A DNA stretch of 15,572 bases, from positions 1-15,572 of the forward strand of contig CALEAW010000100.1 of the NCBI GenBank assembly GCA_937943605.1, read 5' to 3'. Source of the DNA: an uncultured Sutterella sp. (GTDB lineage Bacteria > Pseudomonadota > Gammaproteobacteria > Burkholderiales > Burkholderiaceae_F). Below are positions 6,167-13,902 of the stretch, one piece after another. A program made the translations under genes and the position numbers. The notes under the pieces were generated by a model that did not search any database, was not told the DNA's origin, and saw only the letters and a program-made list of their open reading frames with translations. Position 1 is the stretch's first letter, and every line of letters begins with the position of its first letter.

Positions 6167-8002
6167 ATGTGTGGAATTGTCGCGGCTGTGAGTTATCGAA
6201 ACGTTGTCCCGACGTTACTTGAAGGGTTACGTCGATTGGAATACCGTGGATATGACTCGTGTGGTGTTGCTACTGTGACAGATAACCAACTACAGAGAGC
6301 TCGTTCGGTTGCACGTGTTCATGAACTAGCAGGGCAATGTGAAGAAGATGGAGTAGCAGGTCAAACAGGTATTGCTCATACTCGATGGGCAACACATGGT
6401 GCGCCTGAGGTGTGCAATGCACATCCGTTAGTTTCACGTGATCATGTTGCATTGGTTCATAACGGTATTATCGAGAACCATGAAGAGATTCGTCGTTTGT
6501 TGCAGGACAAAGGCTATGTGTTTACTAGCCAGACAGACACGGAAGTTATCGCTCATTTGGTGAATGATTGCTACGAAGACGATCTTCTTCAAGCGGTAAT
6601 GAAGGCCGTGAGTTTTCTTAAAGGAAGTTACGCTATCGCGGTGATTGCGTCTGATGAGCCACATCGTGTGATTGCGGCTCGTCAAGGGTCACCGATGGTA
6701 TTAGGCATTGGGGAAGGTGAAAACCTAGTAGCTTCAGACGCTATGGCCATTGGAGGTGTGACGGATCAGATTGTCTATTTATCTGAAGGTGATGTGGTTG
6801 ATTTGAATCCCAGCACTTGGACTGTTTATGCTCGCGAAGGTGAAGAAGGGGCTTTTGTGCCTGTTGAACGCGATATTCGCGTCGTTCATGCTTATGCAGG
6901 CGCTGTAGAGTTGGGACCGTATCGCCATTTCATGCAAAAAGAAATTTTTGAACAGCCTCGGGCTGTGAGCGATACGTTAGAAGGTGTTGCGGCAATTTCT
7001 CCAACGTTGTTTGGTGAGAACGCTGAAGATATTTTTAAGCAAACGAAACGATTACTGTTCCTTGCTTGTGGAACATCCTATTACGCAGCGCTAACGGCGA
7101 AGTATTGGATTGAGGAGTTGGCTGGTCTTCCGTGCGATGTTGAAATTGCTAGCGAGTATCGATATCGCATTTCGGTTCCTGATCCAGATACATTGGTCGT
7201 GACAATTTCTCAATCAGGGGAAACGGCCGATACGTTAGCAGCACTTCGTCATGCACGCGATGCTTTGGGGATGAATAAGACATTGACCATTTGTAATGTA
7301 GCGACATCGGCTATGGTTCATGAAAGTATGCTGTCGTACATTACACGCGCAGGTGTAGAGATCGGTGTGGCTTCCACGAAGGCTTTTACAACGCAGCTAA
7401 CGGCACTGTATTTGCTTGCTTTGACTTTAGCTAAGCTCGGCGGTCGTTTGAGCGTAGAGGATGAGGAAGAGGAACTGAAACGTCTACGGCATTTACCTGT
7501 AGCAATGAGTGCAGTTTTAGCGTTGGAACCGCAAGTTATGGCTTGGGCAGAACGTTTTGCAGCCAAGCAAGATGCTTTGTTCTTAGGTCGTGGTGTACAT
7601 TACCCCATTGCTCTTGAAGGGGCTTTAAAGCTGAAGGAAATCAGTTATATTCATGCGGAAGCCTATCCTGCTGGAGAGCTCAAACATGGGCCGTTAGCGC
7701 TGGTTGATAGCACAATGCCAGTTGTGACCGTTGCACCTAATGATAGTTTACTTGAGAAGCTTAAGAGTAATATGCAGGAAGTGCGCGCTCGTGGTGGTGA
7801 GTTGTATGTTTGCGCTGACGGAGACTCAGTGATTGATGCTGTTGAGGATATGCATGTCATCCGTTTGCCTGAAAATTATGGAAGACTATCGCCGATCTTA
7901 CATATTGTGTCGCTTCAATTACTGGCGTATCACACCGCTTTAGCACGTGGTACTGACGTTGATAAGCCACGTAATTTAGCGAAAAGTGTTACAGTGGAAT
8001 AA
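6167..8002 (+). CDS. glmS: Glutamine-fructose-6-phosphate aminotransferase (isomerizing)
   Basis: GlmS makes glucosamine-6-phosphate from fructose-6-phosphate and glutamine, the first committed step of amino-sugar synthesis. The 611-residue length matches the family. The start MCGIVAAV exposes the Cys2 nucleophile of the glutaminase domain; HTRWATHG and HNGIIENH are further glutaminase motifs. Two SIS (sugar isomerase) domains follow, with CGTSYYAA and SQSGETADT in the first and GRGVHYPIALEGALKLKE plus EAYPAGELKHGPLAL in the second. The end DKPRNLAKSVTVE is the conserved tail that closes the active site. GGAG lies a normal distance before the ATG. It follows glmU by 19 bases; the third pathway enzyme, GlmM, is elsewhere. 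No glmS ribozyme-like leader is possible in so short a gap. Confidence 0.98.
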   Translation: MCGIVAAVSYRNVVPTLLEGLRRLEYRGYDSCGVATVTDNQLQRARSVARVHELAGQCEEDGVAGQTGIAHTRWATHGAPEVCNAHPLVSRDHVALVHNGIIENHEEIRRLLQDKGYVFTSQTDTEVIAHLVNDCYEDDLLQAVMKAVSFLKGSYAIAVIASDEPHRVIAARQGSPMVLGIGEGENLVASDAMAIGGVTDQIVYLSEGDVVDLNPSTWTVYAREGEEGAFVPVERDIRVVHAYAGAVELGPYRHFMQKEIFEQPRAVSDTLEGVAAISPTLFGENAEDIFKQTKRLLFLACGTSYYAALTAKYWIEELAGLPCDVEIASEYRYRISVPDPDTLVVTISQSGETADTLAALRHARDALGMNKTLTICNVATSAMVHESMLSYITRAGVEIGVASTKAFTTQLTALYLLALTLAKLGGRLSVEDEEEELKRLRHLPVAMSAVLALEPQVMAWAERFAAKQDALFLGRGVHYPIALEGALKLKEISYIHAEAYPAGELKHGPLALVDSTMPVVTVAPNDSLLEKLKSNMQEVRARGGELYVCADGDSVIDAVEDMHVIRLPENYGRLSPILHIVSLQLLAYHTALARGTDVDKPRNLAKSVTVE

Positions 8003-8015
8003 ATGTGATGGCTAC

Positions 8016-8050
8016 AAAAATGGGGAAGTCTACTTGCTTCCCCATTTTTT
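8016..8050. terminator. Bidirectional terminator between glmS and marC
   Basis: AAAAATGGGGAAG (8016-8028) pairs with CTTCCCCATTTTT (8037-8049) around an eight-base loop. The A and T runs on the flanks make it work for both converging genes. The marC stop codon (8049-8051) overlaps its right edge. Confidence 0.9.
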
Positions 8051-8696
8051 AACTACCAGCCATAAAGGTTCGAATACCTGATCCGATGAACTGAACTCCA
8101 ATACAAATCAGTAAAAAACCCATCAATTTACCAAGAACTAATGTACCTGAAGGTCCTAAGCGACGCGTCAAAATATCAGAGTAACGCATGACAGACCAAG
8201 AGGCCATAGCAGTGCAAGCGATGGCCAATAATGTCCATCCAATCGCGATGCCAATATCGATGTAGTCAGAAAGTTCGGCAATTTCAGTTGAAAAGCCGAT
8301 AACTACAGCTATCGTGCCTGGACCAGCAATGCCTGGCATAGCGATGGGGAAAAACGCGTAATCATCCTTGTCTCGGCGAACAATGGGCGCTTTATTAGGA
8401 GAGGTACCTCCGAACAGCATTTGGTAGCCAATGGCGGCAACTACGAGACCGCCGGAAATACGCATGGCACCATAAGAAATCCCAAAAAATGCCAAGAGCA
8501 TATTGCCCCCAAGCAAACTGACTCCCATGATAATCCCAGCGTATATCGCTGCCCAATTGGCCTGTTGACGACGGCGTTCTTCCGACATGCCTTGAGTCAA
8601 ACTAACAAATAACGGGAGTTTTGAAAGCGGATTCGTGATGACGAGCAAGGAAACGAGACCGCCTAGAAAGTATTGAAAATGAATGGCTTCCAACAT
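8049..8696 (-). CDS. MarC-family integral membrane protein
   Basis: This 215-residue inner-membrane protein of the MarC/UPF0056 family has about six transmembrane segments. Its start, beginning MLEAIHFQYFLGGLVSLLVI, with TNPLSKLPLFVSLT right after, is the N-terminal family signature. AMRISGGLVVAAIGYQML and FFPIAMPGIAGPGTIAVVIG in the middle are also characteristic. The frame extends upstream to a GTG at 8738 (14 more residues, polar and not family-like), but the predicted promoter would start transcription downstream of that GTG, so I prefer the ATG at 8696. E. coli MarC was named for its location; a role in antibiotic resistance has not held up and the transported substrate, if any, is unknown. 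It is transcribed alone, divergent from dctA. Confidence 0.88.
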   Translation of the reverse strand: MLEAIHFQYFLGGLVSLLVITNPLSKLPLFVSLTQGMSEERRRQQANWAAIYAGIIMGVSLLGGNMLLAFFGISYGAMRISGGLVVAAIGYQMLFGGTSPNKAPIVRRDKDDYAFFPIAMPGIAGPGTIAVVIGFSTEIAELSDYIDIGIAIGWTLLAIACTAMASWSVMRYSDILTRRLGPSGTLVLGKLMGFLLICIGVQFIGSGIRTFMAGS

Positions 8697-8738
8697 GGTT
8701 ATCCGCTTTTTGGTTTGCGGGGTCGAATTTAAGCGCAC

Positions 8739-8767
8739 AGATTAGGCTATTCCAGCGGTGATTGCAA
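8739..8767 (-). promoter_or_regulatory. Candidate promoter of the MarC-family gene
   Basis: On the minus strand TTGCAA (8762-8767) and TAATCT (8739-8744) are separated by 17 bases. Both boxes are moderate matches. The transcript would start near 8732, after the alternative GTG start. The rest of the 274-base gap up to dctA is strikingly purine-rich on the plus strand (about 8790-8875) and holds no gene that I can see. Confidence 0.35.
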
Positions 8768-8877
8768 GAGCTAGAGAGAAAGGTTTTTAAGTCAAGTCAA
8801 AAGATCTGGAATTAGATAGAAGCTTAAGAAGTGACTAAATGAAGGGGGAGCTAAGTAAAAGAGTGAGAAGAAGTTAA

Positions 8878-8908
8878 TTGGCAACTTTCCTTTGCGGCGA
8901 TGTATTAT
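8878..8908 (+). promoter_or_regulatory. Candidate promoter of dctA
   Basis: TTGGCA (8878-8883) and TATTAT (8903-8908) are good boxes, but the spacer is 19 bases, two longer than ideal. The leader would be about 55 bases. A sigma54-type reading of the same bases fails on spacing. Confidence 0.35.
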
Positions 8909-8970
8909 TGATAGCCCTTCTAAAACACTCGTTTTTATAAGAAAGGCGATCTCAATTACTGGAGTAAAGA

Positions 8971-10248
8971 ATGTCATCAGCCTCATCCACTAAAAGAACA
9001 CCAATCTATAAGGTGTTGTACTTTCAGGTTATCTGCGCCATTATTTTTGGGATCTGTTTAGGATTTTGGGTGCCTGATATTGGGGCGTCTATGAAGCCGT
9101 TAGGGGATGGCTTTATCCGATTGATCAAGATGATCATTGCTCCCGTTATTTTTTGTACCGTTGTCACAGGGATTGCTGGTATGGAAGATATGAAAAAGGT
9201 GGGCAAAACAGGAGGTTTGGCGCTTTTATATTTCGAGGTTGTTTCGACCATTGCTTTGGTGATCGGTCTCATTATTGTGAATACTGTCCAGCCAGGTGTT
9301 GGTATGCATGTGGATCCAAATACATTGGATCAAGCGGCCGTTTCTGCGTATACAGGACCTGGAAAAATGCAAACCACAACAGAATTTTTGATGAATGTGA
9401 TTCCGAATACTGTGGTTGGGGCATTCGCAGACGGAAACATTCTTCAGGTTTTGTTTTTCTCAATTCTTTTTGGCTTTGCGTTACATAAATTTGGTGGTCG
9501 AGGAACGCTGATTTTTGATGTCATTGAAAAATCGGCACATGTCCTATTTCAAATTGTTGGCATGATTATGCGAGTAGCTCCCGTCGGGGCTTTTGGAGCC
9601 ATGGCTTTCACAATTGGGAAATACGGTATTGCCTCGTTATTGCCGTTGGCGAAATTGATGGGAACGTTTTATTTGACCTGTGTGCTTTTTATTTTCTGTG
9701 TTTTAGGCACGATTTGTCGGGTACATGGGTTTTCAATCTTACGTTATATCTCTTATATCAAAGAAGAGCTATTGATCGTCTTGGGGACGTCTTCCTCGGA
9801 ATCGGTACTTCCTCGAATGATGAGTAAGATGGAAATGGCGGGTGTCTCTCGCCCTGTGGTTGGTTTGGTGATTCCAACAGGCTACTCGTTTAACCTAGAT
9901 GGAACGGCTATCTACTTAACGATGGCGGCGGTGTTTATTGCGCAGGCATGTGATGTCGATATGACACTTACGCAGCAATTAACTTTACTAGCTGTGTTGT
10001 TGTTGACTTCCAAGGGGGCGGCAGGGGTTACTGGTTCGGGCTTTATTGTTCTTGCTGCTACTTTATCTGCTGTTGGACACGTACCTGTAGCAGGATTGGC
10101 GCTCATTCTAGGTATCGATCGTTTCATGAGTGAGGCGCGTGCTTTAACCAATATGATTGGCAATGGGATTGCTTGTGTTGTCGTTGGTCATTGGTGTCGA
10201 GAGGTTGATAACGAGAAACTCAAGGCGGTAATGCATAGCGAATGCTGA
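8971..10248 (+). CDS. dctA: C4-dicarboxylate:cation symporter DctA
   Basis: This DAACS-family inner-membrane carrier takes up succinate, fumarate, malate and often aspartate with protons or Na+. Its 425 residues match the usual length (E. coli 428). The serine-rich re-entrant loop GTSSSESVLPRM is at 272-283, the GYSFNLDGTAIY segment (the NMDGT-like cation and substrate motif) at 304-315, SKGAAGVTGSGFIVLAAT from 348, and GIDRFMSEARALTNMIGN (381-398) close to the C-terminus. These separate DctA from the GltP glutamate branch. GGAG at 8961-8964 sits six bases before the ATG. It is a single-gene unit, convergent with the protease gene. No dctB/dctD or dcuS/dcuR regulator lies next to it. It fits an organism living on organic acids rather than sugars. 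Confidence 0.94.
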   Translation: MSSASSTKRTPIYKVLYFQVICAIIFGICLGFWVPDIGASMKPLGDGFIRLIKMIIAPVIFCTVVTGIAGMEDMKKVGKTGGLALLYFEVVSTIALVIGLIIVNTVQPGVGMHVDPNTLDQAAVSAYTGPGKMQTTTEFLMNVIPNTVVGAFADGNILQVLFFSILFGFALHKFGGRGTLIFDVIEKSAHVLFQIVGMIMRVAPVGAFGAMAFTIGKYGIASLLPLAKLMGTFYLTCVLFIFCVLGTICRVHGFSILRYISYIKEELLIVLGTSSSESVLPRMMSKMEMAGVSRPVVGLVIPTGYSFNLDGTAIYLTMAAVFIAQACDVDMTLTQQLTLLAVLLLTSKGAAGVTGSGFIVLAATLSAVGHVPVAGLALILGIDRFMSEARALTNMIGNGIACVVVGHWCREVDNEKLKAVMHSEC

Positions 10249-10256
10249 TTAAATAA

Positions 10257-10302
10257 GGGGGTGTTGCAAAGTGCAGGGAAACCTGATTTTTGTAACACCC
10301 CC
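10257..10302. terminator. Long GNRA-capped hairpin between dctA and protease gene
   Basis: GGGGGTGTTGCAAA (10257-10270) pairs over all 14 positions (one G-T) with the bases at 10289-10302. Inside, CAGG (10274-10277) pairs with CCTG (10282-10285) around a GAAA tetraloop. It lies between convergent genes and probably ends both transcripts. The T-rich tail is weak on both strands: TTATTTA on the minus side, and no clear T run on the plus side. It may instead be a small mobile or repeated element: GGGGTGTTGCAAA recurs at 15500. Confidence 0.7.
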
Positions 10303-10327
10303 GTTCATTTAACCTTTTAATGAAGGA

Positions 10328-11752
10328 TTATTTTTGGGTTGTAAATCGAACAGGGATAAAGATACGACCACCGTCACGCTGTACGAGTAAGAGAACTTTA
10401 TCGCCCTTACATTGGGTCAGAAGATCTTGCTGTTTTTTCAATGTTATGCCATTGGCTGTAACAAGAATATCTCCTTCTCGAATACCGGCTTTAGCGGCTA
10501 AACCAGAAGCTTGAGTGACTAGTAGACCACTTGTTTCAGCTTGTTTTTCCTCTTCTTTGCTAAGAGGACGAGTAACGACTCCTAGTCGATTTACATTTTC
10601 GGTAGCAACCTGTTGCTCTTCAGCGGTTTTGTTCGAACTTATGGTGATTTGAAGATCAATTTTCTGTTTATCTCTGAATACCGTCAACGTTGCTATAGAG
10701 CCTGGGCGCATAGTGCTTACAAGCATCGGTAAGGAGACAGAGGAGGTGACCTTGGTTCCGTTGAGCGCAAGGATTACGTCGCCAACCTTTAGGCCGGCTT
10801 TTTCAGCAGGACTATCTTTTTCAATCTTAGTGACGAGAGCACCTTCAGGTGTCTTTAAGCCGAAGCTATTCGCTAGTTCTTGATTCAACTCCTGAATGTA
10901 TACGCCAACATAGCCACGTGTCACACGACCATCTTTAACTAATTGATCTTTAATTTGCATAGCCAGATCAATCGGAATGGCAAATGAAAGTCCCATGAAG
11001 CCGCCTGAGGTAGAGAATATCTGCGAGTTAATTCCGATGACCTCACCATTCATGTTAAAGAGTGGTCCTCCTGAGTTACCAGGATTCACAGCGACGTCTG
11101 TTTGAATAAAAGGAACGTATTGATCACTAGGAAGGTTACGTGAGACTGCCGAAACAATCCCCGCTGTAACCGTGTTGTCAAGCCCAAAGGGGCTACCAAT
11201 GGCAGCAACCCATTCTCCAACTTTCAATTTACTTGAGTCGCCGATTTTTAAAACGGGAAGATCTTTAGCTTCAATTTTGATAATGGCGATGTCTGTTTTT
11301 TTGTCAGAACCAAGAACTTTTCCTTTGAATTCACGCTTGTCGGTCAGGCGCACGATCAATTCATCAGCGCCTTCAACCACATGAGCGTTAGTCATAATGA
11401 TCCCGTCAGAGGAAACAATAAATCCAGACCCAGTGCCACGTTGCTCAGGGATTTCCTGAGGCCCACCAAAGTTGAATGGGATGCCAAAGCGGCGGAAAAT
11501 TTCTGCTCCCCGAGGATCTAATCCTGGAATGCCCATACCTTCAACTGTTCGAGCATTGCGAATCATTTGAATGTTGACGACCCCAGGACCGTTTTCTTCA
11601 ACCAATTTCACAAAATCAGGGAGCTGAGCTTGCTGGTTACTGGTTGAGGTAAAGAGACTTGCTTGGGCATCAGAAGGCGAAAAAGCAAGAGAGCTAACGC
11701 TTGCCAACATGAGGGTGAAAACAGCTGAGCGAACAAATTTTGGTGCAAACAT
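10328..11752 (-). CDS. Do-family periplasmic serine protease (DegP/DegQ/MucD type)
   Basis: This exported HtrA-type protease and probable chaperone degrades misfolded envelope proteins in the periplasm. It has a signal peptide of about 31 residues ending SPSDAQA, a trypsin-like domain with the triad His124 (TNAHVVEG), Asp154 (KKTDIAIIKI) and Ser227 (VNPGNSGGPLF), and two PDZ domains at roughly 275-365 and 385-470. At 474 residues it is full length. TCCT on the plus strand (AGGA on the minus strand, 11760-11763) lies seven bases before the ATG. It follows the sensor kinase gene on the same strand after 137 bases, so it may be read both from the operon and from its own promoter; I saw no clear promoter or sigmaE-type boxes there. 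The family is certain, but DegP, DegQ and MucD cannot be told apart from this sequence alone. Confidence 0.95.
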   Translation of the reverse strand: MFAPKFVRSAVFTLMLASVSSLAFSPSDAQASLFTSTSNQQAQLPDFVKLVEENGPGVVNIQMIRNARTVEGMGIPGLDPRGAEIFRRFGIPFNFGGPQEIPEQRGTGSGFIVSSDGIIMTNAHVVEGADELIVRLTDKREFKGKVLGSDKKTDIAIIKIEAKDLPVLKIGDSSKLKVGEWVAAIGSPFGLDNTVTAGIVSAVSRNLPSDQYVPFIQTDVAVNPGNSGGPLFNMNGEVIGINSQIFSTSGGFMGLSFAIPIDLAMQIKDQLVKDGRVTRGYVGVYIQELNQELANSFGLKTPEGALVTKIEKDSPAEKAGLKVGDVILALNGTKVTSSVSLPMLVSTMRPGSIATLTVFRDKQKIDLQITISSNKTAEEQQVATENVNRLGVVTRPLSKEEEKQAETSGLLVTQASGLAAKAGIREGDILVTANGITLKKQQDLLTQCKGDKVLLLVQRDGGRIFIPVRFTTQK

Positions 11753-11797
11753 GCTAATTTCCTGAACGAAAAACTGATAGTGACACTGACGGAAAGT

Positions 11798-11816
11798 GTT
11801 CTTTGAACTTTAGAAC
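11798..11816 (-). repeat. Inverted repeat upstream of the protease gene
   Basis: GTTCT (11798-11802) and AGAAC (11812-11816) form an imperfect palindrome with TTGAACTTT between them, 46-64 bases before the protease start. A second small stem, AGGCTT (11834-11839) with AAGCCT (11848-11853), lies nearer the kinase gene and lacks a T tail. Either could be an operator or a processing site; neither looks like a good terminator. Confidence 0.3.
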
Positions 11817-11889
11817 AAATTCACTGATTTCAGAGGCTTTGTGAAGTAAGCCTTGTGCCAATAAAGTTAAAGTTGTAACAGAAGCTCTT

Positions 11890-13242
11890 TTACAACGATC
11901 GGTCGATGGTTGATGTACCTAGTTTAGGTAACCGAATCCTAAATGTAGTTCCTCGTCCATCAAGTCCATCGTCAATTTCTATAGTTCCATGATGGATGTC
12001 AATGATTCGTTTCACAATAGCAAGTCCTAAGCCTGTGCCTGAGGTTTTTGTGCCTAAAGCACGATAGAAGCGATCAAATACACGTTGACGTTCTTCAGGA
12101 GCTATTCCAGGCCCGTTGTCTGCGATTTCAATCACCGAAAACTCGTGATCAGGTGTTGTATGAGTGCGTAGTTCGATACGTCCATTCTCTGGCGTGTAGC
12201 GAATCGCATTGTCAGTCAAATTGGTCATCATTAGACGAATGGCGTCTTCTAATCCCTCAGTCGACGCAGGATTGGTGGATGCGCTAACAGAGATGTGCTT
12301 TTGAAAGGCAATAGGCGACATGTCTTCACAAACACTATGCGCAAGGCTATCCAATTTGATTGTGCTAGCGGGATGCTTGGTTGAGTCTGGGTCTAATCTA
12401 GCAAGAGTGAGTAATTGTTGTACCAGCCGAGTAGCGCGGTTAATGCCCTCATTGAGTCTGACAAGACTTTTTTGACGAGCTTCTTCAGTTTTGGCGCGTT
12501 GAGCTAGTTGTACTTGCAGTTTTAATGCTGTCAGCGGTGTGCGCAATTCATGTGCGGCATCAGATGCAAAGCGTTGTTGTGCAGTAAGGCTTTCGCGTAA
12601 CCGTTCTAGAAGATGATTAATGGCATGAACCAATCCTTCAAGCTCTGTTGGCAATCCTTTGGTAGAAATAGGCTTGAGTGATGTTGGCGAACGTCGAGCG
12701 ACAGACCGAGCAGTCTTCTCAAGTGGTGCTAAACCACTACCAACAACGATCCACACTGCGATGGCAATGAAGGGTAACAGTAGGCAAAGAGGTTGTAGTA
12801 CACGGAAGGCTGATGTGGCGGCAAGCTCAGTGCGAACAGCAGTATCTTGCCCAACTGTGATAATCAGTGGACCTGCAGCGGCAGAGTATGTTCGCCAGGT
12901 TGTTCCGTTCAGCTTTTCTGAGGCAAAACCTGGGCCGTCAGGCAAAGGAAGATATTGCTGATCTTCTCTTTGCCAAACTGTGTTCGATGCAGAGTCATAG
13001 ACTTGGACGACAATATGATAGGACTGAGCATCCCCCACAATAGTCAGATGGTTGGGGTTGGATAGCGGCAATGAATGCTTAACCGAAGAGGCTAAGGATT
13101 CAGCCGTTTCTTTTAAGTGCGTATCCAGGAACTTATTAAATTCTGTTTGCGCAGAGAAGAAAGTTGCGGCGGCTGTTGTAAATCCAGCCGCCAGCAGAGC
13201 GCCAATCAATGTGATTAGCAATTTTCGACGAATCGAACTCAT
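11890..13242 (-). CDS. QseC-like sensor histidine kinase
   Basis: This inner-membrane kinase of a two-component system presumably phosphorylates the response regulator encoded just upstream. Its 450 residues show a first membrane segment at about 8-28, a periplasmic sensor region at about 30-148, a second membrane segment at about 149-169, and then a HAMP-like linker. The phosphorylated His231 lies in RFASDAAHELRTPLTALKLQ, nearly identical to the QseC box. The ATP-binding domain has Asn345 in NLTDNAIRYTP, DNGPGI (375-380), FDRFYRA (389-395) and GTGLGLAIV (402-410). All catalytic motifs are intact. It starts three bases after the response regulator stop, with hardly any ribosome-binding site, so it is translationally coupled. 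The signal is unknown; QseC relatives respond to various envelope cues. Confidence 0.93.
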   Translation of the reverse strand: MSSIRRKLLITLIGALLAAGFTTAAATFFSAQTEFNKFLDTHLKETAESLASSVKHSLPLSNPNHLTIVGDAQSYHIVVQVYDSASNTVWQREDQQYLPLPDGPGFASEKLNGTTWRTYSAAAGPLIITVGQDTAVRTELAATSAFRVLQPLCLLLPFIAIAVWIVVGSGLAPLEKTARSVARRSPTSLKPISTKGLPTELEGLVHAINHLLERLRESLTAQQRFASDAAHELRTPLTALKLQVQLAQRAKTEEARQKSLVRLNEGINRATRLVQQLLTLARLDPDSTKHPASTIKLDSLAHSVCEDMSPIAFQKHISVSASTNPASTEGLEDAIRLMMTNLTDNAIRYTPENGRIELRTHTTPDHEFSVIEIADNGPGIAPEERQRVFDRFYRALGTKTSGTGLGLAIVKRIIDIHHGTIEIDDGLDGRGTTFRIRLPKLGTSTIDRSL

Positions 13243-13245
13243 GAA

Positions 13246-13902
13246 CTACGTTTCAAGAAGATAACCAACACCACGTACGGTTTTAATGGCGGTGTCAGAT
13301 AGTTTTTTTCTTAAATGATGAATGTGGACTTCAATCGCATTAGATCCAACAGTATTATCCCAGTTGTAGAGCTTTTCTTCTAATTGTGAACGACTCCAGA
13401 CAACTCCTTCACGTTCTGATAACGCAGCCAATAAAGCGTATTCTTTAGAGGACAAGATAATAGGATTGCCATTAAAAGTAACTTCACGAGTTGCTGGCGA
13501 GATCCGAAGCGCGCCACGTTCAATGACTGGATCAGCACGACCTGCAGAGCGACGAAGAAGAGCGCGTACTCTAGCGGATAATTCGTCGAGTTCATAAGGT
13601 TTCACTAAATAATCATCAGCGCCGCTATCTAAACCTTTGACTCGATCATCTACTGTATCTCGTGCAGTTGTGACAAGGACGGGAGTGGCGTCATGATGCG
13701 CACGAAGATCACGTAAAACTTCTAATCCATCTTTACCTGGGAGCCCTAAATCTAAAATGATTAAAGAAAAAGGGGTTGTTTTAGTGGCAAGAAGAGCCGA
13801 TCGGCCGTCTCGAACCCAGTCAACGGCATAGTCTTCACTTTCGAGAAAAGCGACCAGACTTTCGCCAATCATGTCATCGTCTTCAACGACAAGAATTCTC
13901 AT
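13246..13902 (-). CDS. QseB-like OmpR-family response regulator
   Basis: This 218-residue transcription factor has an N-terminal receiver domain (1 to about 115) and an OmpR/PhoB winged-helix DNA-binding domain (about 125-218). The acidic pocket EDD (7-9), phospho-acceptor Asp51 (ILDLGLPG), Thr79 and Lys101 (KPYELDEL) are all present. The end, NWDNTVGSNAIEVHIHHLRK followed by KLSDTAIKTVRGVGY, is close to QseB/PmrA relatives. Partner of the kinase downstream (three-base gap). Its start codon lies 20 bases inside the preceding membrane-protein gene, so the two are coupled. Targets cannot be read from the window; the protease gene at the end of the same gene string is an obvious candidate. Confidence 0.94.
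   Translation of the reverse strand: MRILVVEDDDMIGESLVAFLESEDYAVDWVRDGRSALLATKTTPFSLIILDLGLPGKDGLEVLRDLRAHHDATPVLVTTARDTVDDRVKGLDSGADDYLVKPYELDELSARVRALLRRSAGRADPVIERGALRISPATREVTFNGNPIILSSKEYALLAALSEREGVVWSRSQLEEKLYNWDNTVGSNAIEVHIHHLRKKLSDTAIKTVRGVGYLLET

Noticed and set aside
8697..8738. GTG start for the MarC-family gene at 8738.
   Set aside because: The 14 extra residues are polar, and the candidate promoter would start transcription after this codon.
8878..8898. Sigma54-like promoter (TTGGC ... TTTGC) upstream of dctA, tempting because dctA is sigma54-dependent in rhizobia.
   Set aside because: The GG and GC dinucleotides are separated by 12 bases; sigma54 promoters need 10. No dctB/dctD pair lies nearby.
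11753..11889. SigmaE-type promoter (GGAACTT with TCTAA) for the protease gene.
   Set aside because: Only AACTTT fragments are present; no matching -10 at 16-17 bases.
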